Shown here one piece after another: positions 7,999-16,995 of a stretch of DNA of 64,000 bases; position 1 is the stretch's first letter, and every line of letters starts with the position of its first letter. The stretch is from positions 128,282 to 192,281 of the forward strand of contig NZ_PHNC01000042.1 in assembly GCF_003121295.1 (NCBI RefSeq). Direction: 5' to 3'. Both the position numbers and the translations under genes were made by a program. The notes below the pieces were generated by a model. That model was not told the DNA's origin. It made no database searches and was given only the letters and a program-made list of their open reading frames with translations. The DNA is from Streptomyces orinoci (GTDB lineage: Bacteria; Actinomycetota; Actinomycetes; Streptomycetales; Streptomycetaceae).

Positions 7999-8997
7999 TC
8001 AAACCGGTGGGTGCTCTCGGCAAAGGGAGACGCCCAGGGCCGTGAGGATGTGCAGCACGGTGTTGCCGTCCCGGTGGCTGGCAATAAGCCCTGCGTCGCG
8101 GAGGATGGTGGCCTGGCGGCTGACGGTTGACAGCGGTGCCTTGGCCCGGCGGGCGAGTTCACTGGTGGTGCACATGCCTCTGGCCAGGGCGCACAGTACG
8201 CGCGCTCTGGTGCTGCCCAGCAGGGCGGCCAGCGGATCCCCAGGCGGAGGGTTGGGGGGCTCGGCGGTGGCCATCCAGCCGAGCGGGTGGTCGATGGTGT
8301 AGACGAGAACGGGTGTCAGCTCTTGGTCGACCAGCGTGGTGACGCACTGTCCGGACGGGGACGGATGGTCGAAGAAGGCCGGCTGGAGGAGCAGACCTCT
8401 GCCGTCCAGGTGGATGTCGTGTGAGAAGGGATAGGCGAGTTCCAACACGGGCGGAGACCAGCGGGCCCCCGGGACGAGCGTGCTCAGCAGGGCTTCGACG
8501 CCGCCTTGTGCCATGGTCTGGGACCGGTGCGCGAGGTCTCGGGCGATGTGCAACTGCACCTGACCCCAGTGAGGGGCAAGACAGATGGTGAAGTAACGCC
8601 GCAGCTCGCCGGCGACACCCCGGAGTGCCTCAGCACGGCCCTGGGCGAGATCGACTGTCCAGGACGGCAGGGACCGCTCTTTGGCCATCTGCGCAACATC
8701 GGCCTCCAACCGACCCCGTGGAGTGCTCAGCAGCTTCTCGATGCCCAACTCAAGCGAGCCGTCTCCTGTCGGAGTCAGGAAATCCGGTGACGACCCGGAT
8801 GCTGGCACCAGCGCTGACAGGAACCGTACCGGCGGGGTCAGCCGCCGACGCGTTTCATGCCGCCAACGATCGAATAAGACCCCGCCGTGCACCGCTCGCA
8901 GCAGATACAGGCTCAAGAGCACCTCCCACATCGGATCCGGCCGAGAGGCGATCTTGGTACGGGCCAGGTCCTGCGCAGTGAAGTGAATCCGCAGCAT
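7999..8997 (-). CDS. ArsR/SmtB-type winged-helix regulator with DUF5937-like N-terminus
   Basis: This encodes 332 residues. The first 240 resemble the long N-terminal region of Streptomyces ArsR-family regulators annotated DUF5937 (LRIHFTAQDLARTKIASRPDPMWE). The C-terminal 85 residues are a winged HTH (LLGSTRARVLCALARGMCTT, SELARRAKAPLSTVSRQATI). No metal-binding Cys pair typical of ArsR is evident. It is expected to be a cytoplasmic DNA-binding regulator. It stands alone, convergent with the resolvase remnant and separated from the next gene by about 430 bp; its targets are unknown. Confidence 0.8.
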   Translation of the reverse strand: MLRIHFTAQDLARTKIASRPDPMWEVLLSLYLLRAVHGGVLFDRWRHETRRRLTPPVRFLSALVPASGSSPDFLTPTGDGSLELGIEKLLSTPRGRLEADVAQMAKERSLPSWTVDLAQGRAEALRGVAGELRRYFTICLAPHWGQVQLHIARDLAHRSQTMAQGGVEALLSTLVPGARWSPPVLELAYPFSHDIHLDGRGLLLQPAFFDHPSPSGQCVTTLVDQELTPVLVYTIDHPLGWMATAEPPNPPPGDPLAALLGSTRARVLCALARGMCTTSELARRAKAPLSTVSRQATILRDAGLIASHRDGNTVLHILTALGVSLCREHPPV

Positions 8998-9427
8998 GTT
9001 TCACCCCTGTCAGCACACTCCACAGGCTCCAGGGGACTCCCGCCGAGAGCAAGGCGGCTACCAGGCAATTTAAGGGAGCTGGTTTTGCAGAGCTTCGGGG
9101 GAGCGATGCACACCGCCGCGGAGTTTCCACCCTCGTGGAAAGACATTGCCGGCCGACCAGAAACGACACGAGCATCGGAACCAACGCCGCGACCGGCTCT
9201 CCTCCACAGGCGCAGGAGCCCGAACCGCGGTGCAAACGGGATCAACAAGCTTGACACCGAAGAAGGTCAACCACACAGCGGTGGCCAGTGGCGCCGGCTA
9301 CTTCCGACCACGGCTGCATACGGGCGGCGGTAACCAATGTCGGCAGCCGCCTATCCGCCACGGTCCGATGGACCGCACGTTCGCGACAGCGCCACGGGCG
9401 CCCACGAAAAGGAAAGGGAAGGCATAC
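8998..9427. other. Intergenic stretch without a recognisable gene
   Basis: This lies between the ArsR-type gene and the secreted protein at 9428, which are divergent, and presumably carries both promoters. No convincing coding frame or repeat was seen. Confidence 0.4.
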
Positions 9428-9796
9428 ATGATGCTTCATCTGCGCAAGATGGCGATCGCCACGGTCTGCACGGCCGCAGTGGCCGGTTCGCTAACTCTCG
9501 GGGCCGGGATGGCTTCCGCTGGGACCAACGGTCAGCAGATCCATTTCCAGGACAGGCGACACAAGGTGGCGTCAATCTGGCTGGACGGGACGAACCAGAA
9601 CGGTCAGAACGTGCAGATCTGCTGGATGACACCATCAAAGGACACTTACATCCGCGGTTACTGGTGGGTCGACAGGATGGACATCACGGAGTTCAGGAAT
9701 CGGCATTGCGACCACGAGAACAATGGAGTGGTCGGCTACCTGCACCCGAAGGTTCCGCACGCGCAGGACGACCACTGGTACCTGGTGCACAACTGA
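9428..9796 (+). CDS. Small secreted protein
   Basis: This encodes 122 residues with a clear Sec signal peptide (basic start, hydrophobic core IATVCTAAVAGSLTLGAGMA, cleavage after ASA). The mature part is rich in Trp, Tyr and His and has a Cys pair (QICWM and HCDHEN). The ATG at 9428 is preferred because GGAAAGGGAAGG lies just ahead; the frame is open further upstream but without such a site. No family recognised; exported, likely extracellular. Confidence 0.65.
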   Translation: MMLHLRKMAIATVCTAAVAGSLTLGAGMASAGTNGQQIHFQDRRHKVASIWLDGTNQNGQNVQICWMTPSKDTYIRGYWWVDRMDITEFRNRHCDHENNGVVGYLHPKVPHAQDDHWYLVHN

Positions 9797-10083
9797 CCCA
9801 GCACACTTCTGGGGCCCCCAGGGCAAGTCTTTATGGGCCTCAGGAGCCCGGAACCGGTGGTCGTCGGCACGAGAGACGGCGGGCAGGCGGTGGCCGGCCA
9901 GCGGTCGGCGACCATCGCATCCAGGACAGTACACCGACACGGGCATAGCACCGGGGGCTGGGCACCGACGCCACGCTCCGTCGCAGCCTCACGCGCGACG
10001 CGCAGCACGAGCCAAGCGAAGTCGGCTGGGGGGCGACCCCTGGCTGGCACCAGTTGCTCGGTGGGGGTGGTCATCTCGGTCAT
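9736..10083 (-). CDS. Possible small hypothetical protein
   Basis: The only reason to list this is the strong ribosome site: AGGAGG seven bases before the ATG at 10083, followed by a plausible N-terminus (MTEMTTPTEQLVPARGRPPA). After about 45 residues the composition becomes unlike a protein, and the 3' part is antisense to the secreted-protein gene. A truncated or frameshifted gene is as likely as an intact one. Confidence 0.3.
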   Translation of the reverse strand: MTEMTTPTEQLVPARGRPPADFAWLVLRVAREAATERGVGAQPPVLCPCRCTVLDAMVADRWPATACPPSLVPTTTGSGLLRPIKTCPGGPRSVLGQLCTRYQWSSCACGTFGCR

Positions 10084-10228
10084 GTGGGCCTCCTGCCAAG
10101 GGCCCCGTCCCGCGTCGGCGGAAAGGAATGCCGGCACCGTCAGCCCGGCTTTGATGCAAGGGTAGGAGGCGTCGCCGACGGGAACAGAGAAGGGGCGTGA
10201 AGGGGACGTATCGCTTCGGGGGGAGCGC

Positions 10229-11431
10229 ATGGGTGATCCGGCGAGAATTGAACCGGCTCTGACGGTCGCGCGTGAGCCGCACCCGTTCCGGCCGCGCGCC
10301 CTTCGGGTGCTGACGTTGGCCCTGGCCCTGGTCCTGACGGTGTCCGGAACGGCCGTGCTGGTGATGGCGGGCCATCTGCTGCTGCCTTTCCAGCGGCTGA
10401 CCACTCTGGAGGGGCGGCTGGCATCGAAGGCCGAGTTCTTCGAGGACGAGCAGGTCACCCGGATCCTGCTGGAGCACGGCATCCGGGTGCACACCGTCAG
10501 CTCGGGCTCGCGCGAGGTGGCGACCGGGAGTCTGGAGGGCTACGACTTCGTCTTTCCCTCCGGTGAGCCTGCCGGGGACCTCATCTCCAGTACCCGGCAG
10601 AAGCAGCACCGGTACACCAATATCTACCGCCCGTTCGACAGTCCCCTCGTCCTGGCGACCTACCGCGAGTACGCCAAGGCGCTGTGGGATGCGGGTGCGG
10701 CCCGCCCTCAGGCCGGGTCCGGCACGGGCGAGCCGCTCTATTACTCCCTCGACATGAACCGGTTCCTCGCCCTCACCGAGCACAACCGACGCTGGAACGA
10801 CCTGGGCATCGGCAAGTACGGCGTGAGCAACGGCAACGTCGTGCTCGCTCAGACCTCCGACATCTGCGATTCCAACTCGGCGGGCACCTACCTGGGCCTG
10901 GTCGCCTTCACTCGCAACGGTGACGACGTCCCGACGAGCACCCGGCGGGCCGACGAGCTCTCCGCGAAACTCCGGCCTCTGCTGATCCGCCAGGGCAGCC
11001 CAGGCGCTGACCTTTTCCCGTACTATGCCTCCCCCAACGGCCGCCGCCTTGAGCCCGTCGTCGTGGTCTACGAGCACCAGTTCCTCGCCTACCAGGCCCT
11101 GTACCGCGCCACACACCACACGGTGGACACCGAACGCGTACTGCTCTACCCCACGACCCGGATGCTGACCCAGCCGCAGTTCATCGCCCTGGACCGCCGC
11201 GCAGACCGGCTCGGCGAACTGCTTGACCACGACCCGGAACTCCAGCGCCGCGCGACGGAACTTGGTTATCACGTCCTCGGCGCCGACGCGCTGACCGAAC
11301 ACCTGCGACAGCAGGACGTCCCGGCCCCGCAGGCCGCCAGGGACGAGACCGCGGCAAGGATGCCAGACCTGGCGATACTCGAGCGCATGATCGCCGCCAT
11401 TAAGAACTGTCCCGCACCCGCGACGAACTGA
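10229..11431 (+). CDS. Membrane-anchored protein resembling periplasmic substrate-binding domains
   Basis: This encodes 400 residues with one N-terminal transmembrane anchor (about residues 27-50, VLTLALALVLTVSGTAVLVM) and the remainder probably outside. The outer part has features of solute-binding folds, such as EGYDFVFPSGEPAGDL and a SNGNVVLAQTSDICDSNSAG segment, but no family motif I can name with certainty. GGGGGGAGCG precedes the ATG. The next gene follows after 14 bases with its own GAGGTG site, so they form a two-gene operon. The pair may be a membrane sensor or assembly unit; function unknown. Confidence 0.65.
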   Translation: MGDPARIEPALTVAREPHPFRPRALRVLTLALALVLTVSGTAVLVMAGHLLLPFQRLTTLEGRLASKAEFFEDEQVTRILLEHGIRVHTVSSGSREVATGSLEGYDFVFPSGEPAGDLISSTRQKQHRYTNIYRPFDSPLVLATYREYAKALWDAGAARPQAGSGTGEPLYYSLDMNRFLALTEHNRRWNDLGIGKYGVSNGNVVLAQTSDICDSNSAGTYLGLVAFTRNGDDVPTSTRRADELSAKLRPLLIRQGSPGADLFPYYASPNGRRLEPVVVVYEHQFLAYQALYRATHHTVDTERVLLYPTTRMLTQPQFIALDRRADRLGELLDHDPELQRRATELGYHVLGADALTEHLRQQDVPAPQAARDETAARMPDLAILERMIAAIKNCPAPATN

Positions 11432-11445
11432 CGAGGTGAACCGCC

Positions 11446-12213
11446 GTGCCTGTCTTCAGCGATCGTCTGTGGTGGGACATCTGGTGGCCCTGGATGCTCC
11501 TGTGGCTGGTGACCGCAGTGAGCGCCATCGCGCTGGTGGTCCTCACGATCGTCGCCCGGCGGCGCGGCAGGCGGCCCTCGGAGCGTCTGGTGACGAACCG
11601 GACCTGCCTCTACCTGGACAACCGGACCATCATGGACCAGGCGCAGATGAACAGATACGCCGTGGCGCTCAGAAAAGAGGTCGAGCAGCGGACCATGCGC
11701 GGCTGGGCGGCCAAGCTCGCCGTACAGATCCTGCCGTTCCTCAGCCCGGACTCCGGCGTCGAGGCGAGCAACGAGGTTGTCACCAAATACATCGAGAAGG
11801 CCGAAGCCATCTCGGTGATCGGCGTCATCGTCGACGGCCTGGAGCGCAGCGACGCCATCGTCCACGCCGACCTGCGCCGGGGCACGGTGCGCCGGAACGC
11901 GGCGCTGGCGAAGGCGTACGCGGGACGGCCCCTGGAGGGCCACGCACCGCTGAGCTGCACCGAGAAGCTGTTCGTCCTGCTCACCGGGGACTTCCGCAAG
12001 GACGATGACGCCTCGGCCGGAAACCGGACCATCCTTCTCGCCGACTACGGCACGCCCGCGCAGACCGCGCGGGTCCGGGTCTCCTGCATCTCCCGGGGAC
12101 TGCGCGGCGAACTGGACTCCGACCGTTTCTCCGCCCTCTGCCTGGGCAAGGTCCAGAGCTGGAAGGCCGACGAGGGCGTCCTGGAGGTCCGCCCCCTGGC
12201 GATCTTCAGCTGA
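11446..12213 (+). CDS. Membrane-anchored hypothetical protein, partner of the preceding gene
   Basis: This encodes 255 residues from a GTG with GAGGTG ahead. An N-terminal transmembrane helix (residues about 17-38, MLLWLVTAVSAIALVVLTIV) is followed by an RRRGRR stop-transfer stretch, so the remaining 215 residues should be cytoplasmic. The rest has mixed helical and strand character without a known motif. Together with the gene at 10229, whose soluble domain should be outside, it could form a trans-membrane pair. That is inference from topology only. Confidence 0.6.
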   Translation: MPVFSDRLWWDIWWPWMLLWLVTAVSAIALVVLTIVARRRGRRPSERLVTNRTCLYLDNRTIMDQAQMNRYAVALRKEVEQRTMRGWAAKLAVQILPFLSPDSGVEASNEVVTKYIEKAEAISVIGVIVDGLERSDAIVHADLRRGTVRRNAALAKAYAGRPLEGHAPLSCTEKLFVLLTGDFRKDDDASAGNRTILLADYGTPAQTARVRVSCISRGLRGELDSDRFSALCLGKVQSWKADEGVLEVRPLAIFS

Positions 12214-12439
12214 CCCCGGGCGTGCGGACACGGTCAGCGCCCTCGAAGCCCTGATGGCCAGCAGTACCCAGGACGACACCGGGATTCCCGGGCCGGACGC
12301 AACGCCCGGGACCGCGCCTCAGCTGCCAACTACCCTCGGTCCAGGAGACATTCCGGCGGTTCCATACCCAACTCCAGCAGTACCCCGTCCCGGTGGAGCC
12401 CAGGCCGACCTGCTGGTCGGCGCCCGGCGCCGCAAGCCC
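12214..12439. other. Short intergenic stretch
   Basis: No gene-like frame. The segment separates the two-gene membrane operon from the transposase remnant. Confidence 0.4.
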
Positions 12440-12695
12440 TAGCTTGTCATTTATCCAGTTCAACGGGGTTTCCTGCCCACCTTGTGGTGGGTGGGGCGGC
12501 TGAACGCCTCGCCGGTGGCGGAGGACTCTGCCCACGTCATGGCGGGTGGCCGGGCGATGGTTCTTCGAGCCCGGCGGCCCGCCTGGCCCGGTACGTGACG
12601 GTTTCGGTGCACCAGCCGGAGAACCGGTCTGCGCGTGCAGGTTCCTGAACCCTCTGTGGACGCGGGCGGGCGTCAGTTTGTGTGACTCCGCCGCC
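12440..12695 (-). pseudogene. Transposase C-terminal remnant
   Basis: On the minus strand the frame contains LTPARVHRGFRNLHAQTGSP, then PSRTGPGGPPGSKNHRPATR. This is the basic C-terminal tail seen in a widespread group of Streptomyces DDE transposases (LTPARVRRGFRN...PSRPGPGRPPGSKN). No catalytic region precedes it, so only the end survives. Confidence 0.65.
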
Positions 12696-12883
12696 TCCGA
12701 GCAGCTCCGCGAGAAGATCACCCAGGCGGTGATCACCGTGTCGGCGTACTTCAACGACGCGCAGCGGCAGGCGGCCAAGGACGCCGGGCGTATCGCCGGT
12801 CCGGAGATGCAAGAGGAGGCAGGACCGCTGCAATGGCGCCGGGGCCGTGGACAGGGGGAACCGGGCGCCGCATTCGGACCGTG

Positions 12884-13161
12884 TCACTCGGGCGGGTCGG
12901 TGGGGGCTTGCATCTGCTGTCGGTAGCGGTGGACGTACTGATCGGCCTCTCGCACGGCAGCGCGAGCGACGTCGTCGGCCGGGACAGCCAGAGCCCATGG
13001 ACCTGCGCCTGGGTCCGGCAGGGCGAGACGGCCCGTAGTCGGCGGCAGGGCGGCGCGCCCGCGGGCATGGCTGACACGATGCGCGCTGCTGCACGGGCGA
13101 TCAGAATCAAGGCGATGACCGCGGCGGCCGCCGGTGCGGTGGCCGCGTTCTGATCGGACAT
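12884..13161 (-). pseudogene. Small membrane protein gene with an apparent frameshift
   Basis: A good start (ATG 13161 with GAAAGGTG ahead) leads into MSDQNAATAPAAAAVIALIL, an N-terminal hydrophobic segment. The continuation that looks coding (ADDVARAAVREADQYVHRYR, then stop at 12884) is in another frame. One indel around 13030-13090 would join them into a product of about 92 residues. Family unknown. It stands just ahead of the DUF4235/DUF3618/holin operon but is separated from it by about 90 bp. Confidence 0.45.
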
Positions 13162-13248
13162 CTGCCGGCACCTTTCTGCCGGGCACGGGCGGGCGGCGCC
13201 GGTCTCGCTCCCCCGCCATCCCACCGTGTCTATGCCGGTCTATGCCGG

Positions 13249-13524
13249 TCAACCCGGCCAGGTGCCGGTCAGGCGGCGGGTGGCGACTGCGCCCGCCCGG
13301 TCAACGGCCGCTTTGACGCCCGCGAAGATCGCGCCCTGCAGCGTAGCGGCGAGCAGGACCTCACTCCAGGTACGTTCCTGGTCTGTGGCGCCCGGGGCGT
13401 CCTCCTCATGGCCGAGCATCTTCCACACCTGTTTGAACAGGCCGCCAGCAAGCACGCCGCTGAGAGCACCGAGGGTGAGACCGATCGGCTTGTAGGCAAT
13501 CTTGGACGTTTTCAAAGACCTCAC
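13249..13524 (-). CDS. DUF4235 family membrane protein
   Basis: This encodes 91 residues beginning with the conserved KIAYKPIGLTLGALSGVLAG and containing KMLGHEEDAPGATDQERTWS and the LLAATLQGAIFAGVKAAVDR helix, characteristic of DUF4235. Two membrane segments are predicted. The start is taken as the GTG at 13524, which overlaps the TGA of the DUF3618 gene (GTGA), implying coupled translation; a TTG at 13515 is the alternative. It is last in a three-gene operon; biochemical function is unknown. Confidence 0.85.
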   Translation of the reverse strand: MRSLKTSKIAYKPIGLTLGALSGVLAGGLFKQVWKMLGHEEDAPGATDQERTWSEVLLAATLQGAIFAGVKAAVDRAGAVATRRLTGTWPG

Positions 13525-13910
13525 CCCTTCCGGCGGCGGCACACCAGCCAGACGGCGACGGCCGCGCCGGCGGCTGCCAGCAGCAGCGGGTTGTCCCGAA
13601 CAGCCTTGGCAGCCTTCGACGTCTTTGCTCGCACCGGCTCGGGCGTCTTGTCCTGCACCAGCGACACGGCCTCGGCCGCCTTTTCCTTCAACTGCCCGGT
13701 CTTGTGGGCGGCCTGCTCCTTCAGCTCACCGGTCTTGGCGGCGGCCTGGTCCCTGATCTCGGCGGCTTTCTCCTGGGCGCGGGCCTTGACGTCGGTCCTG
13801 GCCGCGAGCGCCTCCACGGTCTGGCCGAGCTCTTCGCGGGTCTTTTCGACCTGCTCACGCAGTTCCTCGGTGCTCTCGGCTGTCGGCTCGTCATGAGGCG
13901 GCTGGGTCAT
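13521..13910 (-). CDS. DUF3618 family protein
   Basis: This encodes 129 residues. An N-terminal helix carries the DUF3618 signature (STEELREQVEKTREELGQTV), a long charged Ala/Lys/Glu-rich stretch probably forms an extended coil, and a C-terminal membrane helix (LLLAAAGAAVAVWLV) ends in basic residues. It overlaps both neighbours by four bases (ATGA and GTGA), so the three genes are translationally coupled. The family is membrane-associated and often linked to osmotic or envelope stress in actinomycetes; the exact role is not known. Confidence 0.85.
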   Translation of the reverse strand: MTQPPHDEPTAESTEELREQVEKTREELGQTVEALAARTDVKARAQEKAAEIRDQAAAKTGELKEQAAHKTGQLKEKAAEAVSLVQDKTPEPVRAKTSKAAKAVRDNPLLLAAAGAAVAVWLVCRRRKG

Positions 13911-14339
13911 CGGTGCGCACTCTCCTTGATCTTGGCCACGTCGGCCTTGACGTTTTCGACCGTCTGCTCGGGTGCGGGCGGAGCGGCCTGGTCAACCTGC
14001 TTCTTTCCGCTTATGGCCATCACCGCGGCAATCACGCCGAGCACCGCCGTGACGATCAGCGCCGCCGCCCACACCGGCAGCGCCACCGCCAGCGCGGCGA
14101 TCACGGTGGCGACCATCGCCTGCAGCATCAGGAAGCCGACGAGGCCGGCACCGCCGAACAGGCCACCGCCCTTTCCATAGCGCTTGCCCTTTTGTTTCAT
14201 CTCCGCCTGCGCCAGGCGCAGTTCACCACGTACCAGCTCGGTCAGCTGCTGCGAGGCACGCTGTACCAATTCGTTCACCGGCTCGGCACCGGGCGTCTGC
14301 CGACCCGGGCCATGGTGCGGCTGCATGCTGGACGACATG
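13907..14339 (-). CDS. Phage-holin-family (Actinobacterial holin-like) membrane protein
   Basis: This encodes about 143 residues starting MSSSMQPHHGPGRQ. An amphipathic helix (VNELVQRASQQLTELVRGEL) precedes two membrane segments (FLMLQAMVATVIAALAVALP and AALIVTAVLGVIAAVMAI). This is the layout of the Phage_holin_3_6/DUF1469 group, which in Streptomyces is usually not a phage gene. The ATG at 14339 has an almost ideal AAGGGAGGTGATC site. It leads the operon with DUF3618 and DUF4235. Confidence 0.85.
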
Positions 14340-14401
14340 GCGATCACCTCCCTTGTACTGGCTTCGCCGCCAGGGCGGACGCTGCGGCCTCCTGGTGACG
14401 A

Positions 14402-14407
14402 GTACCC
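14402..14407 (-). promoter_or_regulatory. Candidate SigB-type -10 element of the holin/DUF3618/DUF4235 operon
   Basis: On the minus strand, GGGTAC lies about 63 bases upstream of the ATG. This matches the -10 of Streptomyces SigB-type stress promoters (GNNT, 14-16 bases, GGGTAY). At the right spacing the -35 reads TCCT rather than GNNT, and a better GTGT is 18 bases away. The match is therefore incomplete and the call rests partly on this operon type often being stress-controlled. Confidence 0.35.
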
Positions 14408-14599
14408 CGAACAAGCCAGTTCAGGACACCGGTGTGGCCTCCTTGGTGCGGCGTCACCACCTGGGTCGGCCAGCGTGGTACGGCAGGACCGCCGGAGGCA
14501 TGACCCGCCTGGCACGATTCTTCGGGCTCAGCGAAGAGGACGAAGAGTGCTGGGTGGGCAAGGAGAAGCCCCGGGTGGGAGAGCCATGATCGCGTCGGA

Positions 14600-15000
14600 T
14601 AGCCGACCTCGCCGCGGGGGGGGTCGGCCGGTGAAGATCCTGCCGGCGGTCCGCCGGTTCCGCTGCGGTAGCCGGGACTGCACACGACGTACCTTGGCCG
14701 AACAAGTCGAGGGGCTGACGTTTCGCTACGGCCCTCGCAGCCTGCTTCCAGCGCGCTCCTGCAGGCCGTCGCCTTGACGCCGGCCAGCCGCGCCGGGGCC
14801 CGTTCGGTGAAGCGGCTCGGGTGCCGGGGCAGGCGCCGAACACCCTGCTCAGGCTGATACGCGCGCCTCCCGAGCGGAGCCTTGGGCGGGCACCGAGGTC
14901 CTCGGTGTGGACGACTTCGCCTTCCGCAAGGGCCACATCTGTGGAACCGTACTGATCGACATCGAAGCCAGCCGCCCCATTACCCGCCGGAGTGGTATAG
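14600..15000 (+). pseudogene. ISL3-family transposase remnants
   Basis: Pieces of an ISL3-type transposase lie in different frames. The first, around 14637-14755, reads VRRFRCGSRDCTRRTLAEQV followed by GLTFRYG (zinc-binding N-terminal region). A middle piece resembles LLRLIRA. The last, from about 14907, reads GVDDFAFRKGHICGTVLIDI (start of the DDE domain). Several indels and the lack of the catalytic C-terminal half make it inactive. It abuts the 3' end of the truncated regulator at 15060. Confidence 0.7.
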
Positions 15001-15059
15001 GCGATCAACGTGGCGGATATCCCACATCGCGGCCCGACTTGCCTTCGACAGGGGAAGTC

Positions 15060-15700
15060 GAGGCTGATGAAGAGGTCTTTGCGGCCGTCGTCATTGGCAG
15101 TCCGGACCCGTACACTGCTGAAGTGGCCGCGGTCGTCGAGCCACTCGCCGCGCGTCCAGCAGGAGAACCAGCGTGGTCCTGATCCGACTTCTCCCACGTG
15201 CGTGACGTCTTTGGCATCGGGTGTGATGTGAGTCCAGCTCCGGGAGACCACCATCAGCTTCTGCGAGCCGAGCGTACGGGTGCGCTCCGGGGCGCGGCCG
15301 ACGGCGAAAAGAGCGACCAGAGTAGTCATGACGGAGAAGGCGGCCACCGCCGCTGCCCAGGCGAGGAGGCGAGACCGGGTGTGGCGGCAGACCGGCGCCG
15401 GTGCACTTGGCGAGGCCAGGCGCTGCCAGGCCACTGTCCACGGCTCTTGTTCGGCATCGGTGAGTCCACAAGCGGTCAGCAAGGTCCCCAGGTTGTCCCG
15501 GGAGGGCATCCGCTTGCCGCTGAGGATGTCACTGGCGGTACTACGGGGCAGGCTCTGCGGCTGCCCATCGCGTGGCGGAAGGCGACGGGCCACCTCGTCC
15601 AAGGCACGGTAGCTCAGCACTCATTGAGCTGTCAGGGCCTTCAACACTGCCGCGATCTCGGCCGGGTTGGTGATCCGGGCGGGATTGAACAGCGTCTGCT
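15060..15700 (-). pseudogene. XRE-type regulator with membrane anchor, broken by an in-frame stop and 3' truncation
   Basis: In one frame the minus strand reads NPARITNPAEIAAVLKALTAQ, then a TGA (15623-15621), then directly VLSYRALDEVARRLPPRDGQ and SGKRMPSRDNLGTLLTACGL. This is the common Streptomyces N-terminal HTH pattern (ALKxRSGLSYRxLExxA), with the stop where Ser is usual and before the recognition helices. A single transmembrane segment follows (LLAWAAAVAAFSVMTTLVAL). Translation could restart at the GTG right after the stop, but that product would lack the first HTH helix. The 3' end runs into ISL3 transposase DNA near 15060. Most likely a decayed membrane-bound regulator. Confidence 0.6.
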
Positions 15701-15851
15701 CGGTGTCGCTCTCGATGGTGTCCGGACGTGGCCGGACGGTGGGAAGCGCTGCTGGACTGGGCACCGCTGCACCGGCCCAGGACAACACCGGGGGCGGGCC
15801 GGTGCAGCGGCAACCACCACGCGAGTACGAAGGACGGACGAGACGAGCCCA

Positions 15852-16172
15852 ATGAAGATCACCCACACAATGGCCGCCGGCGTGGCCGGTGCCTGTCTGG
15901 CGCTGGGCTTCCTCGCCCCCTCCCCCGCGCAGGCCCAGACGCCTCAGCGCACTTACGGCGTCCTGGAGGCGAGGGCCGTGCGCACCTGCGAGGTCAATCA
16001 GGACCACGGTCCCGGTCCACTCGGGCCCGGGGACCGGCCACACCCTGATCCGGTACGTTGGCAGGGGCCAGTGGTTCAACGTCTACGACGCCAAGTCGGC
16101 TGGTACCACCGTGACTTGTGGGAAGGCGAGAAGGGTGTGTGGATGCAGGACAAGTACCTGGGCAAGTGCTGA
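15852..16172 (+). pseudogene. Secreted SH3-like protein with two compensating frameshifts
   Basis: From ATG 15852 the frame gives a Sec signal peptide (TMAAGVAGACLALGFLAPSP, cleavage after AQA). From about 15985 the protein-like reading moves to the next frame: VPVHSGPGTGHTLIRYVGRG, then QWFNVYDAKSAGTTVTC, a bacterial SH3-type pattern. Near 16120 it returns to the first frame for KGVWMQDKYLGKC and the stop. Without correction the ORF is still open (106 residues), but its middle is low-complexity. Either two indels cancel each other or the sequence has paired errors. The intact product would be a small cell-wall or extracellular SH3-like protein. Confidence 0.6.
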
Positions 16173-16184
16173 GCTGACCCCGCG

Positions 16185-16474
16185 GAGAGAATCCGCCGCA
16201 GCTCGCGACTGCCTCCCGTCGCGCCCGGTGGCACGGCCGTGCACGGGCGCCCCGGCCGTGTGCGGGCCGACGCGATGGTGGACGTGGTGACGACGGTATT
16301 GTGGACGGCCGGCCAGGCCCCGAACTCCGTCGGCATCTCCCGCCACTGCGCGCCCGTCTTGAACCGCCGCATCACCCCTCGGACTGTTCGCGCAGCCGCT
16401 CGGGATTACTCGCCGATCGGCAGGTACGGCTCGGTGAACTGCCATTCCTCGTCTGCCAGCTGCGTGCGCGTCAT
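16185..16474 (-). pseudogene. IS5-family transposase remnant
   Basis: The minus strand starts MTRTQLADEEWQFTEPYLPI, the usual beginning of IS5-group transposases, and later reads RRFKTGAQWREMPTEFGAWP. A TAA falls in between (around 16408), and the linking YPERLREQSEG is in another frame, so at least two indels are present. No catalytic DDE region follows. Confidence 0.7.
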
Positions 16475-16995
16475 GCGAAACGATCTACACGTCCATATCT
16501 GCGGGTACAGGCGCAACCCGCAGATTTGATCACGACTGGATACGCGCCCTGGCACGCGCAACCGCCGCACGGGGTCTTCCGGTTGCTTGGTGACGTGATG
16601 GACGACATCAAAGACTTCGCCTGGACCGAGCAGAGGACCTGGAGCACGACCTCCGCAAAGCGGCCCGGGCCGTGGGTGACCCATCTCGGCCCATGCCTTG
16701 GCCGGTTTGCACCGTCGTGGCCGCCTGCCGGAACCAAGCTCCATTCGGTCGCTTCGGCGAGGCCGGGGCGGTGCTCAGTGCGCAGAGACCGGAGTGCCTG
16801 ATCAACGAGCCGTCACTTGTGGGCAGTCTCCGGCCGGGTCGGGCCTGGGGGATCCGCCGCGAACGCGGCGGGAGGCAAGCGGCAGGCCCTGCTATCCCCC
16901 CTGTCCCCGTTTCTTCAAACTGGTAGCTGATACAGGTGGTTTGAAGGAGTCCAGCACTAGCCGTACCGCCGGAGTGGAAGGACGTCGAGGAGAAC
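16475..16995. other. Upstream region of the polyketide synthase gene
   Basis: No supported gene. It must contain the promoter of the PKS gene. The only clear signal is the ribosome site CGAGGAGAAC just ahead of the GTG at 16996. Confidence 0.4.
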
